Assembly (NCBI RefSeq): GCF_036763085.1 | Contig: NZ_JBAIYU010000028.1 | Coordinates: 1 to 17,068 of the forward strand | Direction: 5' to 3' | Source of the DNA: JBAIYU01 sp036763085 | GTDB taxonomy: Bacteria; Bacillota; Negativicutes; DSM-1736; Dendrosporobacteraceae | DNA: 17,068 nucleotides | In this document: piece after piece, positions 6,535 to 12,685 of the stretch | How positions within the stretch are numbered: position 1 is the stretch's first letter | Layout: each line of letters opens with the position of its first letter | Translations under genes and position numbers: made by a program | Notes under the pieces: generated by a model | Databases searched by the model: none | What the model was told of the DNA's origin: nothing | The model's input: the letters and a program-made list of their open reading frames with translations, nothing else

Positions 6535-7236
6535 TTATATCTTAATTGTTCCATTCTGAAATACTGGTACTACATCCAATATATCGTGTTTTAAGCAGTA
6601 ATCAATATCTTTATCAAAACCTATTCTTTTTAAGTATTTTGCATGTGATGATTCAGATACCCTGTTTTCAAAATCATCCTTATAGCCTTGATACATTGCT
6701 TGTGCGGCTTGCGCAGTATCAGACAACACTGCAACCTTATTAAGTCGATCACTAATCAGACCGGCACATAGGGTATCTTCTACCGAAAAACGACCTTCAG
6801 TTCCCGAGCAAATAATTACTATATCACGATCTTCTTGTTCTAGCTTTTGGCAGACCGCTGCACAATTAACAAAGCTTGCTGTATATACCTTTTCAGTATT
6901 TGCTGCACATTTTAAGGCAAATGTTCCATTTGTAGTAGTCATAATAACTGTTTTTCCGCCTATATTACTATTACTATATTCAAATGGTGAATTGCCCAAA
7001 TTGAATCCATTGATTAATATGCCTTCACGCTCACCAGCAAGTAAAGCATCTGGATACAGTTCCAACATTTTAAAAGCTTCATCAATTTTTTCAACAGGAA
7101 TTAGCTCTTTACATCCATTAGCAAAAGCAGTGGCAATTGAAGTTGTTGCCCTGAAAACATCAATAACTACAGCATTATACCCTTTATATAGTTCTGGTAT
7201 AAAGTCTGCTGGCTTAAAACAAACGTGAATGTTCAA
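6535..7236 (-). CDS. comB: 2-phosphosulfolactate phosphatase-like protein (ComB family)
   Basis: The 233-residue protein shows the ComB family signatures VVIDVFRATTSIATA (residues 22-36), AGEREG (66-71), FNLGNSPFEY (78-87) and TTTNGTFAL. ComB is a Mg2+-dependent phosphatase that turns 2-phospho-3-sulfolactate into sulfolactate in the coenzyme M route. In Bacillota, which mostly do not make coenzyme M, related proteins have been linked to sulfolactate formation or remain unassigned. The start is 11 nt after the stop of the upstream amidohydrolase, so the two genes form an operon ending at 6481-6507. The neighbour does not point to coenzyme M synthesis, so the substrate should be treated as open. 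Confidence 0.88.
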   Translation of the reverse strand: MNIHVCFKPADFIPELYKGYNAVVIDVFRATTSIATAFANGCKELIPVEKIDEAFKMLELYPDALLAGEREGILINGFNLGNSPFEYSNSNIGGKTVIMTTTNGTFALKCAANTEKVYTASFVNCAAVCQKLEQEDRDIVIICSGTEGRFSVEDTLCAGLISDRLNKVAVLSDTAQAAQAMYQGYKDDFENRVSESSHAKYLKRIGFDKDIDYCLKHDILDVVPVFQNGTIKI

Positions 7237-7247
7237 TGCACCGCCTC

Positions 7248-8471
7248 CTATTTCGCTAATTGATATAGTGTTTCCACAAGTACTTCCACGCCGATTTGGA
7301 TATCCTCTGCACTGGCAAACTCGTCTGGATTATGACTTATTCCGTTCTTGCAAGGTATAAAAATCAGACCAGCTTTAGTAATTTTCGCTATATTCATTGC
7401 ATCATGACCAGCACCGCTATTCATACGCCGATACCTTATACCTTTTTCGCGGCAAATATCGCTAACTAATTTAATAATATCCCGATCCATACTTACAGGA
7501 CGTTCTGATGAGAGCATCTCAATTGACACAGCAGTATTTTGTCGTTCAGTAATTTCGCTTACGGCATCCTTGATTTCTTGCAAACATTCCACAATACTCT
7601 GGTGATCTACACCTCTAATATCTACCCACATCTCGACTAATCCAGGTACTACATTAATTGCACCTGGATGAACTTTCATTGCGCCAACCGTACCAACAAT
7701 GCCACGAGCCGAACGTTCTAAAGCGATTTCGTTAATTGCCACAATTATCATCGCTGCACTTACTAATGCATCTTGACGGTCATCCATTGGGGTTGTACCA
7801 GAGTGAGCCGCTGTGCCCTCTACAATGATTTTACATCTTGCAGGTGCTGCTACTGCTTCCACTACACCAATTTTATTACTATCTTGATCTAGAACAGCTC
7901 CCTGTTCAATATGTAATTCAATAAAAGCTTTTATATCTGAATTAGACCGTACGGCTTTACTGATATTATTTATATCAAAACCTTGATCATTAAGAAGTTG
8001 CGATAATGATATCCCATTCTGATCTTTAAGTTTTCTAAGTGAGTGGATATTATTTAATCCAGCCATTACCCGGCTGCCTATTGTTGCTACGCCAAATCGA
8101 CTAGACTCTTCGCCTGCAAATACTATTATCTCGACTGGGTGTGTTAGAGGGCCACGACTTTGTAGCTCTCTTAATGCCGCAATACCACCAATCACTCCGA
8201 CAACTCCATCAAACTTACCAGCTTGTGGTACAGTATCTAAATGAGAGCCTGTCACTACTGCAGCAGCTTGAGGATCAGTCCCTTCTAATCTCCCAATAAC
8301 ATTACCAATCTCGTCTATACGAACTGTAAGACCGTTTTCACGCATTAGATTAACTACATATTCACGTGCTGCAATATCATCTGGACTAAAAGCTAAGCGT
8401 GTAACTCCGTGACCATCTTGCCCAATTGTTGCAATCTTGTCAATTTCGTCAACTATCCAGTTCTTTTCCAT
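7248..8471 (-). CDS. Zn-dependent M20-family amidohydrolase (N-carbamoyl-L-amino acid hydrolase/allantoate amidohydrolase type)
   Basis: The protein (407 residues, full length for the family) carries the dinuclear-metal ligands of the HyuC/AllC/AmaB group: GSHLDTV near residue 76, GKFDGVVG, AGEESSRFG with the catalytic and metal glutamates, ELHIEQG, and the C-terminal ISHNPDE histidine. The dimerisation domain (TAAHSGTTPMDDRQDA) is present. It should hydrolyse a carbamoylated or ureido amide such as an N-carbamoyl amino acid or allantoate and release ammonia; sequence alone does not choose. The ATG at 8471 follows the SD AAAGGGG. Its promoter is overlapped by a palindrome at 8526-8542, which suggests inducer-controlled expression together with comB. 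Confidence 0.9.
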   Translation of the reverse strand: MEKNWIVDEIDKIATIGQDGHGVTRLAFSPDDIAAREYVVNLMRENGLTVRIDEIGNVIGRLEGTDPQAAAVVTGSHLDTVPQAGKFDGVVGVIGGIAALRELQSRGPLTHPVEIIVFAGEESSRFGVATIGSRVMAGLNNIHSLRKLKDQNGISLSQLLNDQGFDINNISKAVRSNSDIKAFIELHIEQGAVLDQDSNKIGVVEAVAAPARCKIIVEGTAAHSGTTPMDDRQDALVSAAMIIVAINEIALERSARGIVGTVGAMKVHPGAINVVPGLVEMWVDIRGVDHQSIVECLQEIKDAVSEITERQNTAVSIEMLSSERPVSMDRDIIKLVSDICREKGIRYRRMNSGAGHDAMNIAKITKAGLIFIPCKNGISHNPDEFASAEDIQIGVEVLVETLYQLAK

Positions 8472-8508
8472 GCTGGAACGCCCCTTTCTTCATAGCTGAA
8501 AAATATAA

Positions 8509-8542
8509 TATATAGCTAGTATTTGTTATACTGTCAGTATAA
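8509..8542 (-). promoter_or_regulatory. Promoter of the amidohydrolase-comB operon with a palindromic operator
   Basis: On the minus strand a -35 CTGACA (8537-8532), a 17-nt spacer and a -10 TATATA (8514-8509) form a promoter. A palindrome with perfect 8-bp arms, TTATACTG/CAGTATAA (8526-8542, one central base), lies over the -35 box. This is the layout of a repressor site for a dimeric regulator; no regulator gene lies in the window. Confidence 0.6.
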
Positions 8543-8596
8543 ACCATAATCTTAAATAATTCCATATATATGCAAATATATAAATAAGATAAAGAA

Positions 8597-8616
8597 ACGC
8601 TTGGAATTCCAAGCGT
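8597..8616 (-). terminator. Terminator of the siroheme reductase gene
   Basis: A perfect 20-bp palindrome with arms ACGCTTGGAA/TTCCAAGCGT follows the stop codon at 8624 by 7 nt and is trailed on the minus strand by TTCTTTATC. Confidence 0.75.
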
Positions 8617-8623
8617 CAAATTA

Positions 8624-9295
8624 CTACTTCAATATTTCTTCTTTCACTATATCAAATCCTATACGATCAATCATCATACCAAGGCGTTCGTAATTGCGGG
8701 CATTATTTTTATAATACTCAACAATTTTATCTACTATATTCATCACTTCATCTTGTGGAACTTGTTGTAACAATACATTAGCTAAGCGCGGCTTAACTCC
8801 TGCATTTCCACCAATCATAATTGTATATCCTTTAGGAGCTCCCATAATTCCAAGATCTTTTACTGCCGGTTCAGTACAGGAATTAGGACAGCCACATACC
8901 GCCATTTTAAACTTAGACGGCAGTTCCATTCCATGGTATTTCTTGTCCAACTCCAAACCTAACGACACGGCATCTTGTTGCGCTCTCTTACAAAAAGCAG
9001 TTGATGGGCATATTCTAACGCTGCGTACACACAGTCCTACGGCACTGCCTTTATCCATGTCCAACTCGTTCCAGATTGCATCAAGCTGCTCCTCTTGAAC
9101 ACCTACTATAGCAATACGCTGAGCAGTTGTAAGTTTTAGGGCCTTAGCACCATACTTATCAGCAACATCAGCCAGTTTTCTTAATACATTAGAGTCGAAA
9201 ATAATTCCACCTGGAATATGTGGAGCTATTGCGTAAGTTTCCTTATCCCTTTGTAAAATAGCACCTTTATCTAATAAATCACGTTTAATTTCCAT
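8624..9295 (-). CDS. Small siroheme/4Fe-4S sulfite or nitrite reductase-like protein
   Basis: This 223-residue protein has the sulfite/nitrite reductase core in small form: a ferredoxin-like half (residues 15-70, with TTAQRIAIVGV) and then the cluster-siroheme ligands C-x5-C (VRICPSTAFCKRA, near 93-99) and C-x3-C (CGCPNSC, near 134-138). The size equals that of the monomeric low-spin 'assimilatory-type' reductases of about 220-230 residues known from Desulfovibrio and Methanosarcina, so it is not truncated. It should reduce sulfite or nitrite in the cytosol by six electrons, but in vivo roles of this group are unclear. The ATG at 9295 has the SD GGGAGGC. It is monocistronic, with its own promoter and terminator. 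Confidence 0.85.
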   Translation of the reverse strand: MEIKRDLLDKGAILQRDKETYAIAPHIPGGIIFDSNVLRKLADVADKYGAKALKLTTAQRIAIVGVQEEQLDAIWNELDMDKGSAVGLCVRSVRICPSTAFCKRAQQDAVSLGLELDKKYHGMELPSKFKMAVCGCPNSCTEPAVKDLGIMGAPKGYTIMIGGNAGVKPRLANVLLQQVPQDEVMNIVDKIVEYYKNNARNYERLGMMIDRIGFDIVKEEILK

Positions 9296-9321
9296 TTATA
9301 TTGCCTCCCATAAAATTAATT

Positions 9322-9351
9322 ATTATCCTCTATTTGGACAAATGGTATCAA
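9322..9351 (-). promoter_or_regulatory. Promoter of the siroheme reductase gene
   Basis: On the minus strand a -35 TTGATA (9351-9346), an 18-nt spacer and a -10 GATAAT (9327-9322) lie 27 nt before the ATG. Confidence 0.55.
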
Positions 9352-9409
9352 CTTTCCTGCAGATTAAGTAAGCTTGTCAAATAACACTTATAGAAGTGCA
9401 CTATGTTTG

Positions 9410-9450
9410 ATAATGGAAAAAAGCGTCTTTACGACGCTTTTTTCCATTAT
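9410..9450. terminator. Strong bidirectional terminator after the zinc-ribbon gene
   Basis: An 18-bp perfect stem (9410-9427 with 9433-9450, loop TTTAC) contains six A residues in one arm and six T residues in the other, so it can end transcription in both directions. It separates the zinc-ribbon gene from the reductase promoter. Confidence 0.85.
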
Positions 9451-9469
9451 TCTGCTGGAGCTTCGATTT

Positions 9470-9637
9470 TTAGGTATCTTTTCTAAATATAAAGTTCTTT
9501 TTGCACTCTGGGCATTCTATTAGCTCACCATTGACAGCCTTATACATCGGAACTTCAATAAGTCTATTACACAATGGACAAATTACCTTTAGCAACTTTT
9601 TGATCTGACATTGAGATCGCCCAAACTTTTTGAACAA
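9470..9637 (-). CDS. Small zinc-ribbon protein, 55 residues
   Basis: The protein has two CxxC knuckles, VICPLCNRLIEVP and IECPECKKNF, separated by 19 residues, which is a complete zinc ribbon, preceded by about 20 mostly basic residues. No enzymatic domain is present; a nucleic-acid-binding or redox-partner role is possible but unproven. I chose the TTG at 9637 because GGGAGGG lies 7 nt upstream; the open frame continues to 9715 but that part has no SD and runs into a palindrome. It lies downstream of the diiron protein, with a 23-bp palindrome between, and may be co-transcribed. Confidence 0.6.
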   Translation of the reverse strand: MFKKFGRSQCQIKKLLKVICPLCNRLIEVPMYKAVNGELIECPECKKNFIFRKDT

Positions 9638-9707
9638 AGCATAGCCCTCCCTACATATAAGCTTATAATATAATATGCAGGATACCGACTTAGGAGAAAG
9701 TGTTCCT

Positions 9708-9730
9708 CCAAGCATTATATTAATGCTTGG
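9708..9730. repeat. Perfect palindrome between the diiron and zinc-ribbon genes
   Basis: Ten-base arms CCAAGCATTA/TAATGCTTGG flank a 3-nt centre. It starts 10 nt after the diiron protein stop codon, but no T tract follows on the minus strand, so it is either a weak terminator, an mRNA stability hairpin or an operator for the zinc-ribbon gene. Confidence 0.6.
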
Positions 9731-9739
9731 TATTTAATA

Positions 9740-10237
9740 CTACGCCCATCCATGAAGCATTTCGCGAAGCTTTACAACGTGAGTTTGCTCTTCTGCTTTA
9801 AGTATAGTAAAAATCTTCCTTGAATCTTCGAATTTAGCCTTTAAGGACAATTCATCATAAAATATAATTGAGTCTTTTTCAGCTTGAATCGCCATACGCA
9901 AAATCTCATCAATCGTTGTAAGCTTATTAATTATAGCATCAGCGTTTTCAGATTTAGGAAAGATATGATCTTCCGCTAAGACAGTAAGATAGCGTGAAGT
10001 TTCTTGATCAAATAAATATTCCGCAGAATCTGCTTCCTTGTTTTCTTTAATTTTATTAAATATCTTGGTAAACTTCTCTAAGTGATGAAGCTCTTCATTT
10101 TTTAATAACATAAAAGCGTTTTTGTGTTCTTCTTTCTCAACTTTGTTATAAGCCGCTTGGTAAAAATCTCGTCCGCGAGCTTCAATCTCTATTGCAATAC
10201 GTAAGCCTTCTAAATCGCTAAATAAATTCTCTTTCAT
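9740..10237 (-). CDS. Rubrerythrin/ferritin-like diiron protein
   Basis: The 165-residue protein is a four-helix bundle with two internally similar halves, each giving a helix with a glutamate (AIEIEARGRDFY near 15-26; AIQAEKDSIIFY near 116-127) and a helix with an ExxH motif (LKNEELHHLEKF near 45-56; LKAEEQTHVVKL near 146-157). This is the diiron ligand set of rubrerythrins and related ferritin-like proteins. There is no C-terminal rubredoxin domain. In anaerobes such proteins reduce peroxide or store iron in the cytosol; which applies here is not visible. The ATG at 10237 has the SD AAGGAGG. The next gene encodes a tiny zinc ribbon. Confidence 0.88.
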   Translation of the reverse strand: MKENLFSDLEGLRIAIEIEARGRDFYQAAYNKVEKEEHKNAFMLLKNEELHHLEKFTKIFNKIKENKEADSAEYLFDQETSRYLTVLAEDHIFPKSENADAIINKLTTIDEILRMAIQAEKDSIIFYDELSLKAKFEDSRKIFTILKAEEQTHVVKLREMLHGWA

Positions 10238-10388
10238 AAGAATATTCCTCCTTAATACTAATTATTATATTTTACTTTCGACATTATATGGTAAATTCCT
10301 TTTATTACGCTATTTATAAACTGATAAAAACGGAACTTACCTTAATAAATATATTTAATAAAAATTTTACTTATGATAATTCGATCAA
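10238..10388. other. Intergenic region upstream of the diiron gene
   Basis: This very AT-rich stretch must hold the promoter of the diiron gene. A TATAAT hexamer occurs near 10255 but lacks a well-spaced -35 box, so I do not assign a promoter. Confidence 0.3.
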
Positions 10389-10430
10389 AAATAAAACAAC
10401 TCTCTTTCAAACAAGAGAGTTGTTTTATTT
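10389..10430. terminator. Bidirectional terminator after the 631-residue glutamine synthetase
   Basis: An 18-bp perfect stem (10389-10406 with 10413-10430, loop TCAAAC) ends in A/T tracts on both outer sides and begins 3 nt after the stop codon. Confidence 0.9.
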
Positions 10431-10432
10431 AA

Positions 10433-12328
10433 TTAAATTATATTATGTTTATACTGAATATATAGAGTTCTTAATTCTTGTACTTTATCATACATCTCGA
10501 CTTGAAGTCCTGATGCTGTATCATAATCACCTGTATCAATAGCATTAGCAATTAAAGTAAAGATCGATTTTTGATCAATGGAATCTTTTGCTAAGTACAT
10601 GCGGAGTGAGTTTACTCTTTCCCAGTTATAGATATCCTGATCAGTTGCGTCACTATCATGTAGACGTTTGCAAGCTCTTACTATAGCAAGGTTTTCAGGT
10701 ATTATGCGGTGTAACAGTTCCGTTTTCCAACGTATTAATGCTCCAGCCACAAAAGCGTCTATAAGCTCAGAACGAAGAGCATTTCCAGCCATGAGTACTA
10801 GTTTTTTCTCTGGGTATTTAGTTAGTGCCTGCATGTTTTCCCATACAGTTGCAGGCGGTTGGCCAAATAAGCGATCACGTTCCTCCTCTGTATAGTCTTC
10901 AAACACATCATGCTCGCTGCGATAAGCTCGCTCAGTTTCTAAGTAGAATCCAGGTGTTCCAGGGTCTTTAGATAATTCAGCTAAAAGCTCAGCAGTAGTT
11001 TTACGAGACTCAACTGCTGCTCTGATACCATCTAGCATAGTTAAATATATTGCAGCTATAGCAATATACGTATTGGTATATGGATTGGTTGCACGAACTT
11101 CAAATCTTGTAGCAAGAGGATTCGATACATCACGTACAAGACCAGCCAAAATAGTACGATTACGTGAAGGGACTTCAGGTGTATGACCCAAAGAAGTTAC
11201 TATGCAAACTGGAGCCTCGAAACCAGGCTTAAGACGGTTAAGTGAGTCGTTTGTGGAAGATATGAACGGATTTACAACTTCATAATTTTTAAGCAGACCC
11301 ATTATCGCGCCATAACCAATAGCGCTTAAGAAGTCTTCTTTCATTTTCTCGGGAGCAAATAGGTTTACGAATTTTCCGGATTTTAGAGTTGCAGCGATAC
11401 CCACATGTGTATGCTCACCATTACCAGCTAAACCAATCATAGGCTTAGCTTTAAATGTTACTTCTAACCCATTAGCTCTAAATACTTCTTTAACTACGAT
11501 ACGCGCAAGAAGCTCATTATCAGCGCATTGCATTGCGTTAGCAAAACGCCAGTCGATTTCAAGCTGCTCACATACATGAGTAAGGTTACCTGCTTCGTCG
11601 ATATGTGCCTTAAGACCGCCCACTTCTTTATGCCCCATCTCAGCATGCAAACCATAATTATCTAACATAATGATTGCTTGCTCCATCGCGGTACGAACAG
11701 CACCACGAGTACGTTGCCAATACTGCTCTTGCAGCACTTGTGAAGCAGACATTTCTGCAATTTCGGCTTCATCTAACGGTGTTTTTACCCAAAACTCAAG
11801 TTCAGTCGCAGAAGTGAATATGATTTCCTCGACATCATTGCCATCAATATGCTCTAGTCCGGCAATTTTCGGATACTTTTTAAACAGCTTCATGAGTTCA
11901 TCTTGAACATGCTGCATGCTGTTTTCAAGTATAGCGCGTGAATCTACCCTAACTCCGTTATGTACAAGAAAAGCAGGAATACGCAGGGTACCAACAGGTT
12001 TACCTGTTTCTTCGTCAAAATGCTCAAAATTGTAATCTACTACCCAGTTAACTTTGGGGTCAGCAGGCATATCAATCTTTGCATTATTTAATGTAGCTAT
12101 TCCGGTTAGAACAACCGACGAACCGTCTGTCTGAACGGCCGATCCAGTATAGAAATCTTCCATATCTTTAATGAATATACGAACTGGTATTTTTTCATCA
12201 GTATCGTTACCAGCCAAGTCTATTCCTACTAATGATACAAATTTAATCTCAGGATGGCTCTTAAGTATGTCGACTATTTCTTCTTTACTTTTACCAGCAG
12301 GAATTACATACAATAAATCGTTTATCAT
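10433..12328 (-). CDS. Atypical long glutamine synthetase (glnA-like)
   Basis: The 631-residue protein has the glutamine synthetase fold: an N-terminal beta-grasp region (about 25-100), then the catalytic domain with TELEFWV (174-180), EMGHKEVGG (230-238), the histidine motif GNGEHTHVG (302-310), NRLKPGFEAP (364-373) and RFEVRATNPYTNT (408-420). These supply the metal, glutamate and ATP ligands, so it is likely active. It then runs about 200 residues past this core in a helical tail (AYRSEHDVFEDYTEEERDRL onward) where type I enzymes normally end sooner. It is neither a type III enzyme nor an ordinary type I of about 440-470 residues. It follows glnN but is separated from it by a terminator and a long control region, so it is probably regulated separately. 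The ATG at 12328 has the SD GAGGTG. Activity and role (synthesis or sensing) are unproven. Confidence 0.88.
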   Translation of the reverse strand: MINDLLYVIPAGKSKEEIVDILKSHPEIKFVSLVGIDLAGNDTDEKIPVRIFIKDMEDFYTGSAVQTDGSSVVLTGIATLNNAKIDMPADPKVNWVVDYNFEHFDEETGKPVGTLRIPAFLVHNGVRVDSRAILENSMQHVQDELMKLFKKYPKIAGLEHIDGNDVEEIIFTSATELEFWVKTPLDEAEIAEMSASQVLQEQYWQRTRGAVRTAMEQAIIMLDNYGLHAEMGHKEVGGLKAHIDEAGNLTHVCEQLEIDWRFANAMQCADNELLARIVVKEVFRANGLEVTFKAKPMIGLAGNGEHTHVGIAATLKSGKFVNLFAPEKMKEDFLSAIGYGAIMGLLKNYEVVNPFISSTNDSLNRLKPGFEAPVCIVTSLGHTPEVPSRNRTILAGLVRDVSNPLATRFEVRATNPYTNTYIAIAAIYLTMLDGIRAAVESRKTTAELLAELSKDPGTPGFYLETERAYRSEHDVFEDYTEEERDRLFGQPPATVWENMQALTKYPEKKLVLMAGNALRSELIDAFVAGALIRWKTELLHRIIPENLAIVRACKRLHDSDATDQDIYNWERVNSLRMYLAKDSIDQKSIFTLIANAIDTGDYDTASGLQVEMYDKVQELRTLYIQYKHNII

Positions 12329-12458
12329 TTAACTTCACCTCATCATATATAATTTTAGAAATACAAAGTATATGTATTCCACATTTACTACATTTATCCT
12401 TCATGAATATATAATTTTTGCGATTGTATTCCTTAAATGGAACTTTTTTCGTTGGTTT

Positions 12459-12476
12459 TTGTAAATATATTTACAA
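12459..12476. promoter_or_regulatory. CRP/FNR- or NtcA-type palindrome, site 2
   Basis: The perfect 18-bp palindrome contains TGTAAATATATTTACA, that is TGTAA, six bases, TTACA. This has the geometry of CRP/FNR-family sites (TGTNA-N6-TNACA) and fits the nitrogen regulator NtcA pattern GTA-N8-TAC. It lies about 130 bp before the gene start. Confidence 0.5.
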
Positions 12477-12561
12477 TACGAGTCATATATAGGGTTATTT
12501 TTAAGTAGCATCCAAATAATTTGAATTTAGTTTTACCGAACCTAATAACTTTGATACTCTG

Positions 12562-12619
12562 CTTGAATATTTGCAACAAATTCACAAGTATTCAAGTACT
12601 ACCTATCTTATTCAAGTAC
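12562..12619. repeat. Repeated 11-bp motif TATTCAAGTAC
   Basis: The 11-mer occurs at 12589-12599 and 12609-12619, exactly 20 bp apart (about two helical turns), and an inverted partial copy CTTGAATA is at 12562-12569. The spacing suggests a phased regulator array between the two palindromes. Confidence 0.45.
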
Positions 12620-12626
12620 GTTGCAA

Positions 12627-12648
12627 TTATGTAATAATTATTACATAA
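12627..12648. promoter_or_regulatory. CRP/FNR- or NtcA-type palindrome, site 1
   Basis: This is a perfect 22-bp palindrome whose core TGTAATAATTATTACA again reads TGTAA-N6-TTACA, matching site 2 in all ten half-site positions. It lies just past the glnN terminator. Confidence 0.5.
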
Positions 12649-12652
12649 CTCA

Positions 12653-12682
12653 AAAAGGTCTGGCGCATGCGCCAGACCTTTT
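12653..12682. terminator. Terminator of glnN
   Basis: A perfect 30-bp palindrome (arms of 15 from AAAAGGTCTGGCGCA) lies 3 nt past the glnN stop. The GC-rich centre and terminal A and T runs allow termination on both strands. Confidence 0.9.
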
Positions 12683-12685
12683 GCT

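Larger units (their letters stand above)
12329..12652. promoter_or_regulatory. Long control region upstream of the 631-residue glutamine synthetase
   Basis: There is no gene in these 324 bases. They contain two palindromes of the same design (12459-12476 and 12627-12648) and an 11-bp direct repeat with an inverted partial copy (12562-12619). I could not place a convincing -35/-10 pair; there is no sign of a sigma-54 promoter. Confidence 0.5.

Noticed and set aside
9445..9480. Frameshifted longer end for the zinc-ribbon protein (…KIEAPAE)
   Set aside because: A slip in the AAAA run would add only about eight residues, and the zinc ribbon is already complete before the stop.
10238..10270. PerR-like box upstream of the diiron gene
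   Set aside because: TATAATAATTAGTATTA is only a loose match to the consensus and is easily produced by this AT-rich sequence.
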